From Crocinitomicaceae bacterium (lineage in GTDB: Bacteria; Bacteroidota; Bacteroidia; Flavobacteriales_G; Salibacteraceae): a stretch of 50,351 bases of DNA. Below are positions 43,301 to 50,351 of this stretch, one piece after another (within the stretch, counting starts at the first letter, position 1; every line of letters begins with the position of its first letter). Location of the stretch: contig PAVO01000021.1 in assembly GCA_002713215.1 (NCBI GenBank), positions 1-50,351 of the forward strand. The letters are read 5' to 3'. Below the pieces are notes generated by a model, which had not been told where the DNA came from, ran no database searches, and saw nothing but the letters and a program-made list of their open reading frames with translations. The position numbers and the translations under genes were made by a program.

Positions 43301-44986
43301 TCAATACCCAACCGCTCCTCCATCAGGACTTGAAGAATCGGCTGTTCCTTTATAGACCCTTTGTTCTTCCATGATTTGAATCCCCATCAACCGCCCAAGG
43401 TTTTCTACTCCTCGAATTGAATGGCCCATATTCTCCAATGATTTTCGGGTATCGGGAGACAGTAGGTTCGTTTCGTATACAATCTCGTCGGGCATCCATT
43501 GGTGATGAATTTTCATTCCTGCTATCGCCTTTTCAACCGGCATATCGTATTCCAATACACATAATATCGTTTGGAAAACTGTATTGATAATGGTCCTGCC
43601 TCCGGGACTTCCAATTATTAAGTAGGGTTTTCCGTTTTTAGTAATTATGGTTGGACTCATACTCGAAAGCATACGTTTTTCGGGTTGGATAATGTTGGGA
43701 GGTGTACCAATCAGCCAGCCCGAATTGGTATAGCTGGGCTTAGGGTTAAAGTCTCCCATTTCGTTGTTGAACAGGAAGCCAAGTTTCGGAGAACCCAATC
43801 CACATCCATACGATTGCTCCAGGGTGTAGGTTAGTGATACCGAATTGCCGACTTTGTCAATAATTGATAGGTGAGTGGTGTTTTGTCCATCATACAGTTG
43901 ACCAAATTTTGAAGAGTCACTTATCGATGCCCGGTTAAAATCAATGTTCTTGTAACGCATTTGTGCAAATTCTTTGGAAGTCAGTTTCTCAACGGGCATA
44001 TCCGGGTTAAAATCAGGATCACCCAGATGCTCTGCCCGATCGGCAAAGGCCCTTCGCATGGCTTCTGCAAGCAAATGAACATACTCGATTGAATTGAACT
44101 GGATAGAATCAAAATTGGCCAGCTCCATCATATTGAGCATTTCAATCAGGGCAATTCCACCGGAGCTTGGCGGAGGCATAGCAATAATTTCAAACTCTTT
44201 GTACTGCCCTTTAACCGGTTTCCGTTCAATGGCCTCATATTTATTAAGATCTTCCAACGTAATTAATCCGCCGTTGGCTTTCATGAATGATACAATCTCT
44301 TGGGCCACATGACCTTTATAAAACCCATCTTTACCCTGGTCGCGAATCAACTTCAGAGTATTGGCCAGCTCTTTTTGAACCCAGGTCTCTCCTTGTTTTG
44401 TAGGTTTTCCCAATGAATTATTGAAGTAGTTTTTTAAAAAATCGGGATAGTCACCGGCCTTAAAATCTTTTGCATGTTGTTCCAGTGTCCAGGAAAGCGT
44501 TACCCCCTTTTCAGCCAGTTCAACTGCGGGCTGAATCAATTCTTTCCAGGGGAGTAACCCGTATTTTTGATGTGCTAAATACAAACCCGCAACAGTTCCC
44601 GGAACCCCAACCGATTTAAGCCCTTCGCGATTACTACCTTTGACAAAATTGCCTTCTGCATCCAAAAAGAATGTGGGTGAAGCACTTAAGGGTGCTTTTT
44701 CCCTGAAATCAATAGTTGTGGATTTTCCATTCGAATCCAGATAAACCAAAAATCCACCTCCTCCTATATTTCCAGCTTGCGGGTGAGTTACCGCCAATGC
44801 AAAAGCCGTTGCAACCGATGCATCAATAGCATTTCCACCTTTTTTTAATATTTCAATGCCAACTTGTGATGCAACCGTATTGTCGCAAACAACCATTCCA
44901 TTTTTACCGTACGATTGTCCCAGTGCAAGGCTGGATACAGTTAAGAATAAGGAGACGAGTAAACCTGGTTTAAGTTGTTTAATCAT
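43301..44986 (-). CDS. ggt: Gamma-glutamyltransferase (periplasmic)
   Basis: A 561-residue Ntn-hydrolase precursor with a signal peptide (to about 23, LALGQ). The substrate-carboxylate Arg95 lies in DFREKAP. The autocleavage site precedes Thr370 in NTTHLSIID, the nucleophile of the small subunit. The SSMSPTI and SPGGRT motifs form the oxyanion and binding loops. It cleaves glutathione and other gamma-glutamyl compounds to glutamate and a dipeptide, giving a source of Cys, Gly and Glu. It heads a run of four genes with short gaps. Confidence 0.93.
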   Translation of the reverse strand: MIKQLKPGLLVSLFLTVSSLALGQSYGKNGMVVCDNTVASQVGIEILKKGGNAIDASVATAFALAVTHPQAGNIGGGGFLVYLDSNGKSTTIDFREKAPLSASPTFFLDAEGNFVKGSNREGLKSVGVPGTVAGLYLAHQKYGLLPWKELIQPAVELAEKGVTLSWTLEQHAKDFKAGDYPDFLKNYFNNSLGKPTKQGETWVQKELANTLKLIRDQGKDGFYKGHVAQEIVSFMKANGGLITLEDLNKYEAIERKPVKGQYKEFEIIAMPPPSSGGIALIEMLNMMELANFDSIQFNSIEYVHLLAEAMRRAFADRAEHLGDPDFNPDMPVEKLTSKEFAQMRYKNIDFNRASISDSSKFGQLYDGQNTTHLSIIDKVGNSVSLTYTLEQSYGCGLGSPKLGFLFNNEMGDFNPKPSYTNSGWLIGTPPNIIQPEKRMLSSMSPTIITKNGKPYLIIGSPGGRTIINTVFQTILCVLEYDMPVEKAIAGMKIHHQWMPDEIVYETNLLSPDTRKSLENMGHSIRGVENLGRLMGIQIMEEQRVYKGTADSSSPDGGAVGY

Positions 44987-45041
44987 GGTACTAAATTAAG
45001 AGATTTCACAGTCTCAAATGGTGGCAAGAGATTACCTTCTA

Positions 45042-45515
45042 TTAGTCATCGTTTAATACTTCTATTTTCATTGAATCAAGTTGCTTAGAAGTGTATAATC
45101 CTTTTTTAAGGATGGCACTATACACGTAAGGAGGAATGTACGCCGTATCAACAACCAGCGAGATTAAGGAGTAGCTTCTGCGCTTTATCTTCTCAGTCAA
45201 ATGGGTTTGCAGTTCTTTTTCGATGGAATCTTTTCGAAATATTAAATTGTTCAACTTATAGTCTCCTCCTGCATGTCGGACAAAGGACCTTGCGAGGTAA
45301 AAAATTGAGTCTCGCTGAACCTCGGTTAAATTTGAATCCGATGTTACAACATAGTTGACTTTATAACTGCATACCAGTCCGTGTTTTTCGAGAAACCAGA
45401 ATTGATGGTTAAGCCTGAATGAAGATTGATTTGCTTGCTGACCAATTACAAAACTTGAATAAAGGAATAAACACGCCAGTACAAAGCAGTTTTTTATGAA
45501 ATTGGAAGGAATCAT
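45042..45515 (-). CDS. Secreted hypothetical protein
   Basis: A 157-residue protein with a signal peptide cleaved near VIGQ (about 25). The mature part has beta strands (LVCSYKVNYVVTSD) and a helix containing VQRDSIFYLARSFVRHAGGDYKL. No domain is recognised. It stands between ggt and another hypothetical gene, with 55 and 139 bases on either side. Confidence 0.62.
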   Translation of the reverse strand: MIPSNFIKNCFVLACLFLYSSFVIGQQANQSSFRLNHQFWFLEKHGLVCSYKVNYVVTSDSNLTEVQRDSIFYLARSFVRHAGGDYKLNNLIFRKDSIEKELQTHLTEKIKRRSYSLISLVVDTAYIPPYVYSAILKKGLYTSKQLDSMKIEVLNDD

Positions 45516-45625
45516 TCAACAGGCATTTGAATCACCTCATCGGAATTGGTGAATTTCTTTTTTTTGTCAAAGTTTAGTTGAATCCATATAGTTTCCATAC
45601 TGTCGTTCGACCCTCTCTTTAATCG

Positions 45626-45633
45626 CAAAATTA
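45626..45633 (-). promoter_or_regulatory. -7 promoter box upstream of the 45.0-45.5 kb gene
   Basis: The minus strand reads TAATTTTG, a perfect TAnnTTTG, with a predicted leader of about 106 bases. The sequence is weak because TAnnTTTG is partly generated by AT-rich background. Confidence 0.35.
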
Positions 45634-45654
45634 GCCAGATGAATACAAGTTTAT

Positions 45655-46500
45655 TCAGTCCCCATCTTCTTCACTCCATGCTTCTGAGATGAATAAACCC
45701 GATACTCCAAAATATCCCATAATGGCTGAGGTGTCTTTATTTCCAATAGAAAGCCAACTTCCTCCATTAATGGAAAAGGTGAATTTAGTCTCTAACTGTT
45801 GCAATTCTCCTTTAACCTGGCAGGGTAAATGATCATATAAGGCATGCCACTCTGAACCTGAAATGTACCTGGAATTTCTGAAGACAAGTTTGGTATATTC
45901 TTCATCAAGCCACCAGCCTTCGCACATTGAGTCATCTTCAGCCGAGGATGGGTAATTGGTATTCGTTTCAAGATTTAAGATTTGAAAAGGCAAGTTGCGG
46001 TCGAATAATCGTTTGTCCTTTTCCAGGCATTCTTCTGCATAACAGGTAGCACAGGGTTCAATAACCTCCTTGAAATTGAAATAGTTCTTATCGGAAATGT
46101 ACAATTCGTCATTATCGAAATCGAATGATGAGAATGATTCCTTCCAGGTTGCTATGCCGCTTTCATCGTCTACAGAACAAAAGACAATAGTATCCAGACT
46201 ATGGTCCGTTTCAAGTATGAACCTGTAAAAACCTCTTCGGTTAGAATCAATGTTCAGAACTTCAAACACAACTTCCTCTTGTCCATAATCAATAGTAACG
46301 GAACCCTCAGTTAGGTTTATTGACTTATTCGCCGCATCACAGGGTTTATAGGCGATATAACCGCTATCGGTTTCAGTAAGTTTATACCAATTTCTATGAA
46401 AGCCTTCAGGTAAATTAGTCTTATAAAACTTGTTCAATTGTACTGGTTCCCCACATCCAAAAATTAAAATTGATACAACGACTACTCCACAAAATTTCAT
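45655..46500 (-). CDS. Hypothetical lipoprotein
   Basis: A 281-residue lipoprotein: Cys16 in LIFGCGEP. It is acidic with eleven cysteines in the mature part, including a CATCYAEEC cluster (about 150-158). This is not a CxxCH heme site. The cluster could bind metal or form disulfides. It abuts the upstream gene with no gap (stop and start adjacent), so they form a unit. No family is recognised. Confidence 0.65.
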   Translation of the reverse strand: MKFCGVVVVSILIFGCGEPVQLNKFYKTNLPEGFHRNWYKLTETDSGYIAYKPCDAANKSINLTEGSVTIDYGQEEVVFEVLNIDSNRRGFYRFILETDHSLDTIVFCSVDDESGIATWKESFSSFDFDNDELYISDKNYFNFKEVIEPCATCYAEECLEKDKRLFDRNLPFQILNLETNTNYPSSAEDDSMCEGWWLDEEYTKLVFRNSRYISGSEWHALYDHLPCQVKGELQQLETKFTFSINGGSWLSIGNKDTSAIMGYFGVSGLFISEAWSEEDGD

Positions 46501-47952
46501 CTAATTCTTAATGTTAAAGCCATTGTCAATCAAAAGTTTGTCTAGTGCCTCGCCTCCCCAATCTTTGTTTAGTTCATCGTTCTTCTTTCTGGTGGCTATT
46601 ATTCGTTCATTAATTTTCGAATCGTCATAGGCTATAAGAGTTTTCACAACTTCTAAATAGACATGAGCATTCCATTCGGTTTCCATCCGGTTAAATAAAG
46701 GGTCAATAAATGAGCTGTCTTTTAATTCAGCTGCTTTGGTTGAAAAAGTGAGAAATAGATGAACGTTTGCCTGCTTAATGTTTATTCGAATAATTTCAAG
46801 AGCAAATGCTTCATCTTGAGTTAAGGTCAGATCAAGCATTGTTTTTATTAGACTGTCCTTTCCCCAGCCAAATGCATTTATGTTTTCCAGGTTTTTTTTG
46901 GAAAGCTCATAGGCTTTTTCAGGATTTTTATCCAATAAGTAAGTGTATACGTCAATGGTAATTCGGTTTTCCTCAGCCCACAACCTCCAGAGTAACTCAT
47001 CGTAAATGGGCGATTTGTATTGTTGAATTGCATCGTAAACAAAATCAATGTGATACTTTCTAATATCATCGTGCTTTACCTCTGTAAAAGGTACCTGAAG
47101 TAATTCCTTTGCTTTGTTATTCTTGTAACAGGCTATAGCCTTATACAGTTCCCTCCATTCATTACTAAAGTGCGTTTTGTTCAGTGTCTTTTTTTGGTTG
47201 GTTTCAAGCAGGGGAAAAAAGTCAGGATGTGGGAATTGGCATATTGCCTTATAGGTATATAGGAAGCCGCTCCCTTTATATTGACTCTTGAACTGGTTAT
47301 TCAGAATTAACTTAACGTCCTGTTCTTTTAGATATTTGGCTAAGGTTACCAAGGCGGGTTGGTGTTTATCTGTTACAACTAATTCCCGAATTACCGGATA
47401 AAGCTTTTCGGTTGGCTTGGCCCTATTAATTGCCTTTGTTTTGGCCCATAGGTAGTTGGTAGAATAGATTAGAGTACTGTCAAGGGTTGCAAACTCTGCA
47501 GAATCTAGTTTTTTTGAGTTCAAATCAATGTATCTTGGGGTTACTACGCTAATAAAAAAATCGCCAACGGGCTTACTACTTCCAATACATCCAAATTGAG
47601 TATCCACCATGGCTGTGTCATCAATATGGTCCAATACAATTGAAAACAAGTCAACTGAATGATCATAGGACAAAGCCCAGAATGCATAGCAGCGAACCGT
47701 AGGACTCGCATGATTGGTTAATGCTTTTAATTCATCTGATGTCGCCTTTTCTTTTAAGTGAATAAAGTTGTCGTATTGTTTAGGCCGTATTCCCGCATAG
47801 CCAATTCCGCTGTTCATTACTACACCTACTTCTTCGATATCGTCAGCTATTTTGTTGGTTCCCTTTGAAATTTTGGAACTATCAAAGTTTGATTGTCCAT
47901 AAGAGGTAAGAAGCAAAAACAGAAATAATAGGGTTGTCCAGGTTTTCATCAT
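46501..47952 (-). CDS. Secreted HEAT-repeat-like helical protein (hypothetical)
   Basis: A 483-residue exported protein; signal peptide MMKTWTTLLFLFLLLTSYGQ. The body is almost all helix, with HEAT-like pairs around 70-110 (HASPTVRCYAFWALSYDHSVDLF) and 190-260. HEAT arrays bind proteins. No catalytic motif is visible. It is first of a two-gene unit with the 45.7 kb lipoprotein. A perfect -7 box lies at 48046-48053. Confidence 0.66.
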   Translation of the reverse strand: MMKTWTTLLFLFLLLTSYGQSNFDSSKISKGTNKIADDIEEVGVVMNSGIGYAGIRPKQYDNFIHLKEKATSDELKALTNHASPTVRCYAFWALSYDHSVDLFSIVLDHIDDTAMVDTQFGCIGSSKPVGDFFISVVTPRYIDLNSKKLDSAEFATLDSTLIYSTNYLWAKTKAINRAKPTEKLYPVIRELVVTDKHQPALVTLAKYLKEQDVKLILNNQFKSQYKGSGFLYTYKAICQFPHPDFFPLLETNQKKTLNKTHFSNEWRELYKAIACYKNNKAKELLQVPFTEVKHDDIRKYHIDFVYDAIQQYKSPIYDELLWRLWAEENRITIDVYTYLLDKNPEKAYELSKKNLENINAFGWGKDSLIKTMLDLTLTQDEAFALEIIRINIKQANVHLFLTFSTKAAELKDSSFIDPLFNRMETEWNAHVYLEVVKTLIAYDDSKINERIIATRKKNDELNKDWGGEALDKLLIDNGFNIKN

Positions 47953-48045
47953 TATTATTTACACGAAGGTTTATTCACTTGGTTCTCTTATGACTAACGC
48001 TCTGCCACTATCTCAAATGTGGAGTTAAGTGTTGAACTTCGTTTT

Positions 48046-48053
48046 CAAATTTA
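48046..48053 (-). promoter_or_regulatory. -7 promoter box of the HEAT-like/lipoprotein operon
   Basis: The minus strand reads TAAATTTG, a perfect TAnnTTTG, with leader about 88 bases. It is in a 17-base string identical to that at 41295-41311. Confidence 0.45.
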
Positions 48054-48075
48054 CACTATCGCTAGCATTTTCATT

Positions 48076-49527
48076 TTAGTGGCTATTGGCATCCGTAGCG
48101 TTCATATTTATTTTAAAATTTAGCATTGGGCCAGGTGAACCTTCACGCAGCGTTAGATGTACAGTAGATTCCTTCGAAAGAAACCAAAAACGCCCTTTCC
48201 ATTGGTCAGTGTTAATCTGTTCTTTTTCCGCTTTACTTAGCGATTCCATATTAAAATCAGATGATCCAAAATGATTAACAATACATTTTACAAGTGTTTC
48301 AATTTCTTGCCAAAAAAAGAAGGTTGAGTAATTATCTACTTTTTTATAGAAAGAAGCTGTAATGTACTCATCGTGTCGGGTAATTTGCATTCTATTAAAA
48401 AAGTCGAAATATTTTGGGTTTATACTGTAAATCAGCACCGGGTTTTTCTCATCATTTTCACCATTTAAAAGAGGTTCTTCATTTTCGATAGTATTATTGA
48501 TTAATTCAAACCAATTAGTCCATTTTCTAGGTTGAATCGCAGGATTTCCTTTTACCACGGCGATAAATTCTTCCGGGTTTAGCACCATTGTTTCGATATT
48601 CAATTTTTTATAGACTTCTTTAGACTTATGATAGGCTTTTTTGTCCTCAATAACGAAATAATCACAATGAGCGGCGTAAAACGCGTGGGTAGAATCTATA
48701 ATTAAGTTCCTAGACTTTTTATCTCTTTGAAAACCATATGTATCCAACGTTACGAAGAGGTACATAAAATGATTGTACCTCGTACTATCTTTAGTATTTG
48801 ATTGAATTTTGAGTTGTTCTTCAAAAACATGATCAAAAGGTTTTCCAACTTCGGTATGTGGTAATTTATTATTTAAATAATCAAATGGGTTACCCCATTT
48901 GCCAGAATCCGTTTCTATTTTTAATTGATCAACTACATTGTTTCGAACTTGTCGATATGCTTTGGAGTGTTGCTCCCTGTTTGTCGAAAAATCCAAAATA
49001 TCTTGAATAGCTGAATAAAAGTTGTTTGATTTGGCCGTCTTCGGAAAAAATGTTGCAAGTCCTTTATTATATCCAGTTGGCCCTTCATTTTTGTCAAAAT
49101 GCATACCTGAAGGAATCTTTTTTAATGTGTCAGTAAGTTTTTCATATAGCAGTTCAATTCCAGGGTTATTTATGTCTTTAATTAATGTTTCCAATGAAAG
49201 TGGAGTATTATCATATTTCGGAATGTTTTCGAAAAAGTACTCTACTGGGTTGATTAATCTAGGCTTAACATGTTTTTGTTCGGAATCAAGGACAAGCCCT
49301 TCTCCTCCAGTTAACATTCGCAGAAACTCAAGGTCTAATCGCGTAAGAGCTTGTTGTTTTTCCGAATGAGAATAATTTGAATTTAAGTCGTCAAAGTGAG
49401 CCAACGACATTGGTGTTAAAAACCTATGTCTATTTTTATTCATTGAGGAAAGTAGATTGGAATATGGCCCAACTTGGTTGGTTCTCATCTTATTTATAAT
49501 TCCCCAATCGAAATAGACTCTTTTCAT
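48076..49527 (-). CDS. Probable PIN-like nuclease-domain protein (hypothetical)
   Basis: A 483-residue protein without signal peptide or membrane span. It opens with KRVYFDW (Asp7), the first strand and acidic residue of PIN-like nucleases, then MSLAHFDDLNS (Asp46, Asp47) and, after a long insertion, LIIDSTHAFYAAHCDYFVIEDK (split: Asp278, His281, Asp289, Asp295). This D-x2-H/A-x(6)-D-x(4)-ED series matches the second half of the PIN core. The last 160 residues are unassigned. PIN domains cut RNA, often as toxins or in defence. The call is by pattern only; no antitoxin is adjacent. It is AT-rich and lacks a perfect -7 box. Confidence 0.5.
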   Translation of the reverse strand: MKRVYFDWGIINKMRTNQVGPYSNLLSSMNKNRHRFLTPMSLAHFDDLNSNYSHSEKQQALTRLDLEFLRMLTGGEGLVLDSEQKHVKPRLINPVEYFFENIPKYDNTPLSLETLIKDINNPGIELLYEKLTDTLKKIPSGMHFDKNEGPTGYNKGLATFFPKTAKSNNFYSAIQDILDFSTNREQHSKAYRQVRNNVVDQLKIETDSGKWGNPFDYLNNKLPHTEVGKPFDHVFEEQLKIQSNTKDSTRYNHFMYLFVTLDTYGFQRDKKSRNLIIDSTHAFYAAHCDYFVIEDKKAYHKSKEVYKKLNIETMVLNPEEFIAVVKGNPAIQPRKWTNWFELINNTIENEEPLLNGENDEKNPVLIYSINPKYFDFFNRMQITRHDEYITASFYKKVDNYSTFFFWQEIETLVKCIVNHFGSSDFNMESLSKAEKEQINTDQWKGRFWFLSKESTVHLTLREGSPGPMLNFKINMNATDANSH

Positions 49528-49610
49528 AATTGTAATTGTTGCTGGCTCTTGATGCTAACTTGTATATATACTGACAAAAGGTAAGCATAGCCAACTAATC
49601 TGGATGGTTA

Positions 49611-49625
49611 ATCAAACCTTTTGAT
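49611..49625. promoter_or_regulatory. Small inverted repeat upstream of the PIN-like gene
   Basis: ATCAAA / TTTGAT with a 3-base loop, 84 bases before the PIN-like start and 43 bases after the OsmC stop. It may be an OsmC terminator or a chance repeat. Confidence 0.25.
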
Positions 49626-49667
49626 CGTTAGTTGTTTTAATTGATTGCATTTCCATCAAAGTTAGTA

Positions 49668-50096
49668 CTATTCCATCAATTCTGTTTTCACAACCGCACT
49701 CCCTTCCAACGTCCGATGCACCGGACAGCGATCCGCGATATAAAGCATTCGTTTAAGTTGAGTTTCGTCAAGGTTTCCGGAAATATGAATACGCCGTTCG
49801 AAAATGTCCTTCTTCTGGCTCGATTTTTCACAATCTTCGCACTCCGCATGGTAGTCCTTGTTGTGGCTTACCTCTACCGATATTTCTCCCAATTCCCAGC
49901 CCTTTCTTTTTGCATACATTTTCATGGTAATGAGGGTACAGGCCGCCAGACCTGACGAAACCAACGCATAGGGGTTGGGGCCCCGATTGTCTCCGCCCAA
50001 TTCTACAGGCTCGTCGGCAATCAACTGGTGGTCATCAGTTTTTAGGTAGGTAGTAAAGTTAGCGTCTTCCTTTAATACAGCTGTTACATTGTTCAT
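49668..50096 (-). CDS. OsmC/Ohr family protein
   Basis: A 142-residue OsmC-fold protein. The two redox cysteines are Cys53 (GLAACTLITMKMYAKRKG) and Cys124 (ADRCPVHRTLEG), as in thiol-dependent organic hydroperoxide reductases. An extra CEDC at 86-89 is unusual for OsmC and could bind zinc. It reduces lipid or organic peroxides using dithiol donors. ATG 50096 has a -7 box 20 bases upstream. Confidence 0.88.
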   Translation of the reverse strand: MNNVTAVLKEDANFTTYLKTDDHQLIADEPVELGGDNRGPNPYALVSSGLAACTLITMKMYAKRKGWELGEISVEVSHNKDYHAECEDCEKSSQKKDIFERRIHISGNLDETQLKRMLYIADRCPVHRTLEGSAVVKTELME

Positions 50097-50115
50097 AGTT
50101 CAATAGTTAAGAAAC

Positions 50116-50123
50116 CAAATTTA
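50116..50123 (-). promoter_or_regulatory. -7 promoter box of the OsmC gene
   Basis: The minus strand reads TAAATTTG, a perfect TAnnTTTG; leader about 15 bases. Confidence 0.5.
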
Positions 50124-50256
50124 GCAGGTTGTGGAATATGGTGAGAGAAGTTGTCAGTCTGAGTGCCCAGGCTAAATTACTATTTAACCGTGTATCGAAG
50201 ACAGATCAACCTTTCCAGAGATGTGGTTCATTGTCGTTTGTCTACCCTTCGATACA

Positions 50257-50290
50257 ATTCCTGCTACCCGATGTAATCGAGGGCAGGAAT
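50257..50290. repeat. REP-like palindrome at the right edge
   Basis: A long hairpin: outer arms ATTCCTGC (50257-50264) and GCAGGAAT (50283-50290), then inner arms CCCGAT / ATCG-A-GG around a GTA loop. The ATTCCTGC arm is the same as that of the element at 34529. The flanking 50150-50255 contains TTGTCAGTCTGAG and ATCGAAGACAGATCAACC, which resemble dispersed intergenic repeats. No gene is seen from 50097 to the window end. Confidence 0.55.
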
Positions 50291-50351
50291 CACTCCTTTA
50301 GACTTGCAAAGGATGTTATTGATATCTTGAAATTATAATTAAAAAGGAAAA

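Noticed and set aside
50129-50338. Plus-strand open frame of 69 codons at the right edge
   Set aside because: It lies over the palindromic repeat segment and has no start context or domain.

Overview
The window looks like chromosomal DNA of a Bacteroidota bacterium, most likely Flavobacteriales or a close relative. Three independent signs support this. Three large secreted proteins end in type IX secretion (T9SS) C-terminal sorting domains. Lineage-typical families are present (DUF4199, YHYH, CotH/lamin-tail, YwqK-like MORN lipoproteins, a large TPR protein paired with an outer-membrane barrel). At least sixteen gene starts are preceded by a perfect TAnnTTTG box, the Bacteroidota -7 promoter element. 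No rRNA, tRNA, CRISPR array, integrase or transposase was seen. Intergenic gaps are all under about 300 bases.

Layout. 1-5 kb: the 3' end of a giant T9SS adhesin made of ~75-residue repeats, then a formyltransferase and a family 4 glycosyltransferase coupled by an ATGA overlap. 5-6.6 kb (minus): a family 2 glycosyltransferase behind an FtsE-type ATPase. 6.8-11.7 kb: a secreted TPR protein and an outer-membrane barrel with overlapping genes. 11.9-13.9 kb: gyrB with a hairpin leader and a downstream terminator. 13.9-19.3 kb: small housekeeping and accessory genes (cupin, DinB-like, NTF2-like, arginase, and a LuxR-type membrane regulator followed by DUF4199 and two small genes).

19.3-24.3 kb (minus): a compact redox/metal locus. 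It holds a 12-heme cytochrome c with a C-terminal membrane anchor, a His/Cys/Met-rich lipoprotein, a YHYH lipoprotein, a MORN-repeat lipoprotein and an SCO1-type copper protein. The four lipoproteins are packed with 11-base spacing or overlaps. I regard this as the best candidate for an undescribed system: a cell-envelope electron-transfer or copper-handling module.

24.5-40 kb: a CotH-kinase T9SS protein, a PLP cysteine-synthase-like enzyme, a glycosyltransferase fused to a Rossmann segment, an ALDH/acetolactate-synthase-like pair, an S4 RNA-binding protein, a CarboxypepD_reg-like protein, a VOC protein, a MarR regulator with a perfect 16-bp operator followed by a seven-helix membrane protein, a seven-bladed DFDPG beta-propeller with a T9SS tail, and an MDR oxidoreductase. 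40-50.3 kb: an orphan barstar with a membrane partner, a gamma-glutamyltransferase operon with three envelope proteins, secreted hypotheticals, a probable PIN-like nuclease, an OsmC protein and a REP-like palindrome at the right edge.
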